Made by a program: the position numbers and the translations under genes
Assembly: GCA_048498415.1 (NCBI GenBank)
Contig: JBEHYA010000045.1
Span: 1-15,635, forward strand
DNA: 15,635 bases
Direction of reading: 5' to 3'
Source of the DNA: JBEHYA01 sp048498415
GTDB lineage: Bacteria; Pseudomonadota; Alphaproteobacteria; UBA9219; RGZA01
Notes under the pieces: generated by a model
The model's database searches: none
Seen by the model: only the letters and a program-made list of their open reading frames with translations
Told to the model about the DNA's origin: nothing
Shown here: in pieces, positions 6,589 through 13,286 of the stretch
How positions within the stretch are numbered: the stretch's first letter is position 1
Layout of the letters: each line of letters starts with the position of its first letter

Positions 6589-8873
6589 CAGGCGTTCCCC
6601 GCCTGGTCTTCGGGCACCACGAAATCGGCCATGATCTTTTTGGGCTCGCCCATATCAAAATCGACTTCCAGCTTGCCGGAATCGCTCTGCAGCACGGTGC
6701 CGTAGCCGAACTTGGTATGGAACACGCGGTCGCCCTTTTTATATTTCACCGGCGCCGATGCAATTTCGCGCACGCGGCCTTCAATCTGTATGGCGGCTTT
6801 GGGCCGTGCCGGGTAATGCGGCGTGGCAAAGGCTGCTGATGGCGCCGCGCCGCGCACGCTAAAACTGGCTGCCTGCGCATGCGAAGGTCGCAACTGCGCA
6901 TTAAACAGCCCCGGCTGGGATTCGGCGTGAATATGCTGTTCCGGCAATTCATTCACAAAGCGCGAAGGAATGGCATTGTTCCACGAGCCATGCACAAACC
7001 GGTTCGCAACATGACTGATGATGGCAAATTTCCGCGCGCGCGTAATGCCCACATACGCCAAACGCCGCTCTTCTTCCAACCCCTTGCTGCCGTTTTCTTC
7101 GAGTGAACGACGGGAGGGGAAAATTTCTTCCTCCCACCCCGGCAAAAACACCACATCAAATTCCAAGCCCTTGGCGGCATGCAGTGTCATGAGACTAATC
7201 TGGTCGGTCTCGCTGCTTTCTGCCGCTTCCATCACTAAACTCACGTGCTCCAGAAAGCCCTGCAGCGTATCGAACTCGCCCATGGCGTTGATGAGTTCTT
7301 TCAAGTTTTCCAGACGGCCCGTCGCATCCGGCGATTTTTCCGCCTGCCACATCGCGATATAGCCGGATTCTTCCAATACGCGCTCCGCCAGATCGGTATG
7401 CGGCAGATCGGGCAAGGCGCCGCGCCAGTTATCGTAATGCGCCATGAAAGCCGAGAGCGTCGTGCGCATTTTGGGCTTGAACACATCGCCCGCCAGCAGA
7501 TTACGCACCGCCTGCAACATCCCCACCCCGCCCTGGCGCGCGGTTTGTGCGATCAGCTGCATGCTGGCGGGGCCAATGCCCCGTTTGGGCAGATTAATGA
7601 TGCGCTCGAACGCCAAGTCATCTTCCGGCTGCATGATCAGGCGCAGATACGCCATCGCATCGCGAATTTCCTGCCGCTCGTAGAAACGCGGACCGCCGAT
7701 CACTTTATAGGGAACGCCTATCGTCAAAAATCGTTCTTCGAATTCGCGCGTCTGATAGCCGGCGCGTACCAGTACGGCCATATCGCTGAGGCGCGTTTGT
7801 TTGCGCTGGAAGGCTTCGACTTCGTCGCTTACCCAGCGGGCTTCGCTTTCGCCGTCCCACAGCGCCTGTACGCGCACCATTTCGCCTTCATCCGATGCCG
7901 TCCACAGCGTTTTGCCCAAACGGTCGCGGTTATGTGAAATGAGAGCACTGGCTGCGCCCAGAATATGCCCGGTGGAGCGGTAGTTTTGCTCAAGGCGAAT
8001 GATCTGCGCGCCCGGAAAATCCTGTTCGAAGCGCAGAATGTTGCCAATTTCGGCACCGCGCCAGCCATAGATCGACTGATCTTCATCGCCTACGCAGCAG
8101 ATATTCCGCGCTTCACCCGTCGGCTTCATCGTCAAATAGCGCAGCCACAAATACTGCGCCACGTTGGTATCCTGATATTCATCCACCATGATATAGCGGA
8201 AGCGGTTCTGGTATTCCTCCACCAGATCGGGATAATTCTGGAACAGTGTGAGGTTATGCAGAAGCAGGTCGCCGAAATCGCAGGCATTCAGGTTTTTAAG
8301 CCGTTCCTGATACATCTGGTAGAATTTCAGAATACGTCCCTGATCGCCGATTTCGCTGGCCGGCACTTTATCCGGCATCCAGCCGCGGTCTTTCCAGCGC
8401 TCGATCACCGCATGCACCATGCGGGCCGGCGTGCGCTTGGTATCGACGTTCTCGGCTTCTAAAATCTGCTTCACCAGCCGCAGCTGATCGTCGCTATCCA
8501 GAATGGTAAAGCTGGGCTTGAACCCAATGCGTTCCGCATGCTTGCGCAGAATGCGCGTGGCAATCGAATGGAAGGTGCCGAGAAACCAGCCTTCGGTCGA
8601 GGCGCCCACCAGCTTGCTTACCCGCTCCTGCATCTCGCGCGCGGCTTTGTTGGTGAAGGTGACCGCCATCACCTGAAACGGCGTGGCCCGCCCGGTCAGC
8701 AAAATCGCGGCAAGCCGTGCGGTGAGCACCTTGGTCTTGCCCGTGCCCGCGCCAGCCAGCACCAGCACCGGGCCATCCAGCGCTTCCACGGCTTTGCGTT
8801 GCATGGGGTTGAGGCCAGCGAAAATATCCGGCGGCAGGCTTGAAACATCGGTGGGCGTAGTGAGGCTATACAT
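6588..8873 (-). CDS. uvrD: UvrD/PcrA-type superfamily 1A DNA helicase
   Basis: This is an ATP-dependent 3'-5' DNA helicase of the UvrD/Rep/PcrA group, involved in excision and mismatch repair and in clearing stalled polymerases. The 761 residues carry the full motif set: Q-motif region (L-N-P-M-Q-R-K-A-V, 21-29), Walker A G-A-G-T-G-K-T (41-47), motif Ia T-F-T-N-K-A-A (72-78), Walker B D-E-Y-Q-D-T (231-236), motif III G-D-E-D-Q-S-I-Y-G-W-R-G-A (262-274), motif IV Q-N-Y-R-S-T (296-301), motif V T-L-H-A-A-K-G-L-E-F (563-572) and motif VI E-E-R-R-L-A-Y-V-G-I-T-R-A (601-613). A low-complexity linker (about 650-700) leads to a C-terminal Tudor-like domain (about 714-752, G-D-R-V-F-H-T-K-F-G-Y-G-T-V), which in PcrA/UvrD contacts RNA polymerase. 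It is first in the minus-strand operon. The ATG at 8873 gives the family's expected N-terminus; no strong Shine-Dalgarno sequence is visible. Confidence 0.96.
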   Translation of the reverse strand: MYSLTTPTDVSSLPPDIFAGLNPMQRKAVEALDGPVLVLAGAGTGKTKVLTARLAAILLTGRATPFQVMAVTFTNKAAREMQERVSKLVGASTEGWFLGTFHSIATRILRKHAERIGFKPSFTILDSDDQLRLVKQILEAENVDTKRTPARMVHAVIERWKDRGWMPDKVPASEIGDQGRILKFYQMYQERLKNLNACDFGDLLLHNLTLFQNYPDLVEEYQNRFRYIMVDEYQDTNVAQYLWLRYLTMKPTGEARNICCVGDEDQSIYGWRGAEIGNILRFEQDFPGAQIIRLEQNYRSTGHILGAASALISHNRDRLGKTLWTASDEGEMVRVQALWDGESEARWVSDEVEAFQRKQTRLSDMAVLVRAGYQTREFEERFLTIGVPYKVIGGPRFYERQEIRDAMAYLRLIMQPEDDLAFERIINLPKRGIGPASMQLIAQTARQGGVGMLQAVRNLLAGDVFKPKMRTTLSAFMAHYDNWRGALPDLPHTDLAERVLEESGYIAMWQAEKSPDATGRLENLKELINAMGEFDTLQGFLEHVSLVMEAAESSETDQISLMTLHAAKGLEFDVVFLPGWEEEIFPSRRSLEENGSKGLEEERRLAYVGITRARKFAIISHVANRFVHGSWNNAIPSRFVNELPEQHIHAESQPGLFNAQLRPSHAQAASFSVRGAAPSAAFATPHYPARPKAAIQIEGRVREIASAPVKYKKGDRVFHTKFGYGTVLQSDSGKLEVDFDMGEPKKIMADFVVPEDQAGNA

Positions 8874-8902
8874 GGGGCACCCACACTACCCCAGTTCCTG
8901 TT

Positions 8903-8929
8903 TTGTTTCTATGCGAAAAATGTTATAAA
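8903..8929 (+). promoter_or_regulatory. Candidate promoter for the DUF3800 gene
   Basis: In the AT-rich 99-bp gap between the divergent uvrD and DUF3800 starts there is a good -10-like TATAAA (8924-8929). The upstream TTGTTT (8903-8908) resembles a -35 box but the spacing of 15 bp is short. The complementary strand reads TATAAC at nearly the same place, so a -10 for uvrD could overlap. Position is favourable, but the call rests on weak matches. Confidence 0.35.
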
Positions 8930-8972
8930 CTTTCGTATTTTCTTACGCACGCACTAGCAGGATCAAGAATAT

Positions 8973-9686
8973 ATGTTGGAAGGCTACTTCGACGATAGCG
9001 GCACACACAATCACTCAAATATAGTCACGTGGGCAGGTTTTATAGCGGATCCACTGCAATGGAAAATTTTTGATAGTCAGTGGCAAAACCTGCTCAACAA
9101 GTGGCATATAAAAAGATTTCACATGTACGATATTGTACATGGCGATGGAGAGTGCGTCGGATGGAGTCAAGGACAACGCGATCTTGTGATCAATGAGTTT
9201 CGTGAAGTCATTCTTGAAAATAAGCTAGCTGGTATTGCAAGCGCCGTATCTAAAAAAGACTGGGACAACATCGCCATACCTAGCAAACATTTTTCCTATC
9301 CGGCATCGGCGTTCGCCCTATCTTCTTGTTTAAATCTATCACGCTATTATATGCAAAACAGAGATACTGAAATCTCATTTGTGATAGATGACTGCTTCAA
9401 CGACGACACTGCCGTGCAGGGTGCGGTTGACTTCTACAAGAGCGACAACATAAATCCAAAGCTATCAAGCTTGATTTTTGCACAATCACAGGACCGGCTG
9501 GGATTACAAGCTGCCGATATGTTGGCTTGGGAGACATATCGTTACAGCATGGGTCATCTTGAAAATTCCCTCAAACCTACAAAACACTTTGAGCACTTTT
9601 TAAATAGCGGGCTTCTGCATGGCGAATATTATGATTGCGAGCGCATTAAAGAACTTGTGAAAAATGCGCGCCCTCGCACACCTTAA
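8973..9686 (+). CDS. DUF3800 domain-containing protein, probably horizontally acquired
   Basis: The 237 residues have the marks of DUF3800: an N-terminal F-D-D-S-G-T-H (6-12), W-A-G-F-I (20-24), F-H-M-Y-D (49-53), an acidic V-I-D-D after a beta strand (137-140), and the C-terminal L-Q-A-A-D-M-L-A-W-E (178-187). The family is thought to have an RNase H-like fold and conserved acidic residues fit a metal-dependent nuclease, but its biochemical role is largely unestablished; members are frequent in mobile and defence-rich regions. Base use differs sharply from the neighbours: the gene is AT-rich and uses codons such as ATA and AGA that are scarce in the flanking genes, which suggests recent transfer. 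An AGGA at 8959-8962 lies 10 bases before the ATG, an acceptable ribosome binding site. No partner gene, integrase, repeat or attachment site was found next to it. Its stop is only seven bases from the convergent diguanylate cyclase stop. Confidence 0.88.
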   Translation: MLEGYFDDSGTHNHSNIVTWAGFIADPLQWKIFDSQWQNLLNKWHIKRFHMYDIVHGDGECVGWSQGQRDLVINEFREVILENKLAGIASAVSKKDWDNIAIPSKHFSYPASAFALSSCLNLSRYYMQNRDTEISFVIDDCFNDDTAVQGAVDFYKSDNINPKLSSLIFAQSQDRLGLQAADMLAWETYRYSMGHLENSLKPTKHFEHFLNSGLLHGEYYDCERIKELVKNARPRTP

Positions 9687-9693
9687 TTCATAA

Positions 9694-10806
9694 TTACGCT
9701 TCTTCGCCGAAGGTTTCCAGATCCGCGAAGCGGTCGGCGTTGCCGCTGGCTTTCATGATGCCTTCCAGCTTGGCGGGGTCGAGGTCTTGCACCACCACGC
9801 GGTTGCGGCCGGCGTTCTTGGCCATATACACGCCGGCATCGGCGCGGCGCAGGAAATCCGCCAGCGCTTCCCCGCTTTGATACTGCGCCACACCCATCGA
9901 AATCGTGACGCTGCCCAGCGACTGGTTATTATCGCGGCGGATGATTTTTTTCTGCGCCACAAAAGTGCGGAGCGCTTCACCCACTTTGCTCGCATCCGTT
10001 AAACGCGTTTGCGGGAGAATAATCACAAATTCTTCGCCGCCATAACGCGCCACGACGTCGCGGCCTTTGACGTTTTCCGTCAGCGTGCGGGCGACTAATT
10101 TCAGCACCTGATCGCCAACTAAATGGCCGTGCTGGTCGTTGAATTTCTTGAAGTAATCGATATCGATCATAAGGAGCGATAACGCCGCTTTTTGTTCATC
10201 CGCCTCGAATACCAGCCGCTTCAATTCATTCACAAAATGCTTGCGGTTGCCAACGTTTGTGAGGGGGTCGGTGATGCTTTCTTTCTGCGCCTTGGTGAGA
10301 TCTTCCTTCAGCGTATCCAGCTGCGCGGAGGACTGGTTCAGCTTGTTCTGCAGTTCCTGGTTATGCTGGGTAATCGCCTTGGTTTCCTGCGCGACTTTTG
10401 CGATGGTGGAGCGTAATTGGTCGATCGTCACGGTGGGTTTGCTGATCTCGCCCGTGAACGTCGACAGGGTTTGGTTGAATTGCTGGGTGCCGGCGCGGGC
10501 TTCGCCCATGGCTTCCATCACATGCGCAAGCTCAGCAGTAAGCGTTTTTAAATTCGCCGCCATCGCCTCGGCATCGCCCTGCTGGCGCAGATATTTTTCA
10601 TGGATCTGATGCACCTGCTCGGCGTTCAGGCCACCCTTGCGGATGGCATCATCGACAATCGATTTGATTTCCGGAATACGGCCAGAAGCATAGGCATAGA
10701 GCAGCCGGTAATTATCGGGCGTGGGCGCAAGACCTAAAAACTCCATGCGCAGCATGGCGGATTTGGCGTATTCATTTGCGCGTTGAAGATTGTCGTTTTC
10801 GAACAT
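9694..10806 (-). CDS. Diguanylate cyclase with GGEEF active site
   Basis: This protein should make cyclic di-GMP from two GTP, controlling motility and surface growth. From the chosen start it has 370 residues. An N-terminal helical region (about 1-75, with L-A-P-T-P-D-N-Y and Y-A-Y-A-S-G) resembles the N-terminus of a known alphaproteobacterial GGDEF group. A long coiled-coil stretch follows (about 80-175), then the GGDEF domain (about 177-340) starting at D-P-L-T-N-V-G-N-R and containing the active A-box R-Y-G-G-E-E-F (G-G-E-E-F at 256-260). The inhibitory I-site, normally R-x-x-D, reads K-G-R-D. No membrane segment or sensor domain is seen, so it is probably cytoplasmic. The frame stays open to an ATG at 10911, but that would overlap lipB by 38 bases and add 35 residues coded by the terminator-like hairpin region; the ATG at 10804-10806 is preferred because family similarity begins just after it. 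No Shine-Dalgarno sequence is clear at either start. Confidence 0.9.
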   Translation of the reverse strand: MFENDNLQRANEYAKSAMLRMEFLGLAPTPDNYRLLYAYASGRIPEIKSIVDDAIRKGGLNAEQVHQIHEKYLRQQGDAEAMAANLKTLTAELAHVMEAMGEARAGTQQFNQTLSTFTGEISKPTVTIDQLRSTIAKVAQETKAITQHNQELQNKLNQSSAQLDTLKEDLTKAQKESITDPLTNVGNRKHFVNELKRLVFEADEQKAALSLLMIDIDYFKKFNDQHGHLVGDQVLKLVARTLTENVKGRDVVARYGGEEFVIILPQTRLTDASKVGEALRTFVAQKKIIRRDNNQSLGSVTISMGVAQYQSGEALADFLRRADAGVYMAKNAGRNRVVVQDLDPAKLEGIMKASGNADRFADLETFGEEA

Positions 10807-10823
10807 GAAGCAGGCGATTCGTG

Positions 10824-10853
10824 AATAAAACCGGGCTTTTCTATTTAAAGCCC
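10824..10853 (-). terminator. Terminator-like hairpin between lipB and the diguanylate cyclase
   Basis: A perfect 7-bp stem (GGGCTTT 10833-10839 with AAAGCCC 10847-10853, 7-base loop) is followed on the minus strand by GG and TTTTATT. It lies 20 bases after the lipB stop and 27 bases before the preferred cyclase start. It may end the lipB transcript or reduce read-through into the cyclase gene. Confidence 0.5.
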
Positions 10854-10873
10854 AAAGTCTTAACGAAACGTAA

Positions 10874-11527
10874 TTAGGCGGTTTTGCGCTGATCTGATGC
10901 AGCTTCTTCAAATACGTGCGGCCACGCCTTTTTCAGCGCCGCATCCACTTCACCAAGCGAAACATTTTTGCCCAGCGCCCGCAGCGAGGTTACCCCGAAT
11001 TCCGATAGCCCGCACGGCACAATACCGGAAAAATGCCCGAGGTCCGGCGCCACATTGATGGCGACGCCGTGATAACTCATCCACCGGCGCAGGCGAACGC
11101 CAATCGCCGCAATTTTCTCTTCACGGCCCTTGTTATTGACCCAGATGCCCACGCGGCCTTCGCGGCGGAAAGCTTCCACATCAAATGCAGCGAGCGTATC
11201 GATCACCCACTGCTCCAGGTTATAAACATAACGCCGCACATCGCGCCCGCGTTTCGTGAGATCCATCATCACATACGCCACGCGCTGGCCGGGGCCGTGA
11301 TAGGTATACCGCCCGCCCCGCCCCGATGGATAAACGGGGAACGGCATATTGCCCAATAACTCGCCCGCGCCCGCGCTGGTGCCGGCTGTATAAAGCGGCG
11401 GGTGTTCCAATAGCCAGATTTTCTCATTCGCTTTGCCCGCCAGCATGGCATCCACATGGCTCTCCATGGATGCGACGGCACCGGGATATTCCACCGGTTT
11501 TTCAGCTATAACCCACTCTATTGTCAT
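10874..11527 (-). CDS. lipB: Octanoyl-[ACP]:protein octanoyltransferase LipB
   Basis: LipB moves octanoate from acyl carrier protein to lipoyl domains, the first step of endogenous lipoate synthesis; LipA then adds the sulfurs. The 217 residues from the chosen ATG match the family length. Visible motifs are R-G-G-R-Y-T-Y-H-G-P-G-Q (70-81, with H77), the catalytic lysine K138 in E-K-I-A-A-I-G-V-R, S-Y-H-G-V-A-I-N (151-158) and the catalytic cysteine C172 in G-I-V-P-C-G-L. The open frame extends upstream to 11710, but those extra 61 residues are encoded by the opposite strand of a tRNA gene and have no LipB similarity, so the start at 11525-11527 is used. The position is divergent from tRNA-Leu with a 61-bp gap. 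The cyclase gene follows on the same strand but a terminator-like hairpin separates them. Variation in the third RGG motif residue (R for the usual D or H) is minor. Confidence 0.95.
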   Translation of the reverse strand: MTIEWVIAEKPVEYPGAVASMESHVDAMLAGKANEKIWLLEHPPLYTAGTSAGAGELLGNMPFPVYPSGRGGRYTYHGPGQRVAYVMMDLTKRGRDVRRYVYNLEQWVIDTLAAFDVEAFRREGRVGIWVNNKGREEKIAAIGVRLRRWMSYHGVAINVAPDLGHFSGIVPCGLSEFGVTSLRALGKNVSLGEVDAALKKAWPHVFEEAASDQRKTA

Positions 11528-11566
11528 TTCCAGATATCGCTTGCTTTTGGCAATGAAAACCCTTTT

Positions 11567-11572
11567 TATAGC
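11567..11572 (+). promoter_or_regulatory. Possible -10 box for tRNA-Leu
   Basis: TATAGC lies 16 bases before the first base of the mature tRNA, giving a leader of roughly 10 bases if used. No -35 box has ideal spacing: TTGGCA (11547-11552) is 14 bp away and TTGCTT (11541-11546) is 20 bp away. The call is based mainly on position. Confidence 0.3.
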
Positions 11573-11588
11573 CGCCTTACCAAGGTGT

Positions 11589-11673
11589 GCGGTCGTGGCG
11601 GAATTGGTAGACGCGCAGCGTTGAGGTCGCTGTGGGGCAACCCGTGAAAGTTCGAGTCTTTTCGACCGCACCA
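11589..11673 (+). tRNA. tRNA-Leu, anticodon GAG
   Basis: A complete 85-base cloverleaf can be folded by eye. The acceptor stem GCGGTCG (11589-11595) pairs perfectly with CGACCGC (11663-11669), followed by discriminator A and an encoded CCA. The D arm contains GGCGGAATTGGTAGACGC. The anticodon stem CAGCG/CGCTG encloses loop TTGAGGT, giving anticodon GAG (11623-11625), which reads CUC and CUU leucine codons. A long variable arm (GGG-CAA-CCC) is typical of type II tRNAs, and the T loop is TTCGAGT. The gene is on the plus strand, divergent from lipB. Confidence 0.97.
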
Positions 11674-11755
11674 GCCTTCGCAAGCACAGCTTGCAAAGGC
11701 TGCCCGTCATAGCCCGCAGGGCGACGACGGGCTTTCCCCAGCTTGCTACGGCTGG
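11673..11755. repeat. Cluster of three palindromes after tRNA-Leu
   Basis: Hairpin one (11673-11701) begins at the last base of the tRNA and has a 13-bp stem with one mismatch around loop ACA. Hairpin two (11702-11732) has a perfect 7-bp outer stem GCCCGTC/GACGGGC and an inner 4-bp GCCC/GGGC stem, followed by TTT. Hairpin three (11738-11755) pairs CCAGC with GCTGG. The 18-mers at 11687-11704 and 11739-11756 both begin CAGCTTGC and match at 14 of 18 positions, so the cluster contains a degenerate direct repeat. Hairpin one or two could end tRNA transcription, and the same structures lie just past the stop of the minus-strand SNase-like gene. Confidence 0.65.
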
Positions 11756-11770
11756 CAGGCCAACTATTTA

Positions 11771-13225
11771 TCAAGCCGCCCTGGCGCTGTCTTCGTCGGC
11801 CTCATCCGCATCATCGTCAAGGCTTTCCACCAGGCTTTCCGCCGCGGCTTTGCGGCGGGCCGGCTTTTTTGGCGTTGGGCTAACCTCGGCGCGTTCAATC
11901 TTTTTTGCGGCTTCCACCGCTTCTTTCTTCGGCTGCTCTTCGATCTGTTCGGAAGCCTGCGGTGTCTCGATATAATCAATCGTCTCCGCGATATACGATA
12001 AACCCGTGGTCTCCACCTGCGCCAGGCCGTCCAGCACCACATCCATATGATCGGCCATCAGGTTCAGCGCATCGGCGATTGCTTTGGGCGTAATGCGCGG
12101 CAAGTTCGCCTGCTGGAAATACGCCGCGTAATCGGCCGACTGGCCATAGATGCTGGCCACACGCCGCGCCAGTTCCGAACCCAGCAAGCCAATGGAAACA
12201 ACATTCGCCTGATAGACCGAGGTGCGAATGCGCGGCCACATCTGGGCCTGGCGCAGCACTTCGCCTTCCTTCGGCTTATAATTAAGCAGCTGGCGCGCCT
12301 TGGAACGGCAGATGTGCCGCGCGGCCATCAATTCGCCGCTTAACGCCGCCGCACACACACGGCGGCGCTGGCGTTCGCGCATGCCTTCCACCAGCACGGA
12401 AGCGCAGCAATAAAGGGCGGCAGCCCCCAGCAATACAAGCGCGCCCAGAATGATCTGGAACCGTTCAAAGAAGCGGCCAATGCCGCCCGCCGCCTGTTCC
12501 AATGCAGCATTCGAAGCCGCCACCGGCGAAGCAACCGCCGCGTTATCGTTAACCGGCGCAGCCTGCGATGTTGGAATGGGCTGAACGATGGTAACCGGCA
12601 CCGCATCCGCAGAAACCGGCTTGGTATCGGCCTTGCTGTCCTTGGCATCCACCTTCTCGGCCGGCACGGGCGCGGCCATGGTGATTGAATTGCCGGGATT
12701 GGAAAGCGGAATAACGGTCGTCATCGGCGTGGGCGCAAAAATGCCGCGGTTGGCCGCCTGCGCTTCGTTCTCGACCTTGGTATAAACATCCGAAAGGCTG
12801 CCGCCCTTCAGGGTCTTGCGGTCGGCCATCGCCCAGCCCTGGCGGATCATTTCATAGGAGACATCCGGCACATCCACCGTGCCGCAGAACGCGACCGGGC
12901 GGCCTTCGCGGTCCTTATCGGTGACTTTGCACAGAATGTTACCGGTCAGCATCTTATCCAGCTGCTGACGCGCGCGCGGGCCGTAGCTGGAGGAAAGATT
13001 GGGCGTAACAATGCCGTAAAGGCGCACTTCATGGCCGTTAATGTTCAGGCGCTCGCCATCAATGGCGCTCGCGGTGCCTTCAAATTCCTTGGCGTCTTTG
13101 AGGGGCTGCATTTCAACCGGAATGCGGGGCGCTTTGGCCGGGGGCGGCATGATATCGTTTGCCGCGTTCGCTGCAGTTGAAAAACCAATAACGATTGCCG
13201 CCAGAGAAACAGCCCACACGCGCAT
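11771..13225 (-). CDS. Membrane-anchored SNase-like (thermonuclease-family) protein, probably degenerate
   Basis: This 484-residue protein starts with a clear signal peptide (about 1-21, ending A-A-N-A). A staphylococcal-nuclease-like OB fold follows (about 47-165): G-T-A-S-A-I-D-G-E-R-L, V-R-L-Y-G-I, Y-G-x-R-A, D-R-E-G-R-P-V-A, and A-x-x-A-N-R-G-I-F-A. A Pro/Ala-rich linker (about 166-245) leads to one hydrophobic helix (about 257-279), then a basic R-E-R-Q-R-R-R, a helical region (to about 420) and a charged tail ending in an acidic run. The positive-inside rule suggests a periplasmic SNase domain and a cytoplasmic C-terminus. Compared with S. aureus nuclease, the arginines equivalent to R35 (R68) and R87 (R109) are kept, but the usual G-I-D-x-P-E reads G-I-V-T-P-N, so the metal-binding Asp and catalytic Glu appear lost. 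Nuclease activity is therefore doubtful. The ATG at 13225 has GGGTGG seven bases upstream; an in-frame ATG at 13240 lacks one. fadD is 61 bp upstream on the same strand. Confidence 0.85.
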   Translation of the reverse strand: MRVWAVSLAAIVIGFSTAANAANDIMPPPAKAPRIPVEMQPLKDAKEFEGTASAIDGERLNINGHEVRLYGIVTPNLSSSYGPRARQQLDKMLTGNILCKVTDKDREGRPVAFCGTVDVPDVSYEMIRQGWAMADRKTLKGGSLSDVYTKVENEAQAANRGIFAPTPMTTVIPLSNPGNSITMAAPVPAEKVDAKDSKADTKPVSADAVPVTIVQPIPTSQAAPVNDNAAVASPVAASNAALEQAAGGIGRFFERFQIILGALVLLGAAALYCCASVLVEGMRERQRRRVCAAALSGELMAARHICRSKARQLLNYKPKEGEVLRQAQMWPRIRTSVYQANVVSIGLLGSELARRVASIYGQSADYAAYFQQANLPRITPKAIADALNLMADHMDVVLDGLAQVETTGLSYIAETIDYIETPQASEQIEEQPKKEAVEAAKKIERAEVSPTPKKPARRKAAAESLVESLDDDADEADEDSARAA

Positions 13226-13286
13226 GCGAAAACCACCCATTTGTTAATGGGGCGACTATAGCGGATCAGTTGCCGAAAATAAAGGC

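Noticed and set aside
5848..6705. 285-residue open frame antisense to prmA
   Set aside because: prmA on the other strand has all family motifs; this frame has no recognisable domain and spans the uvrD-prmA junction.
9661..9683. Terminator for the diguanylate cyclase inside the 3' end of the DUF3800 gene
   Set aside because: On the minus strand a TGCG/CGCA pairing precedes five T residues, but a 4-bp stem is too weak to call.
11528..11710. N-terminal extension of the lipB reading frame to 11710
   Set aside because: It is encoded by the strand opposite tRNA-Leu and has no LipB similarity; the family N-terminus begins at the ATG at 11527.
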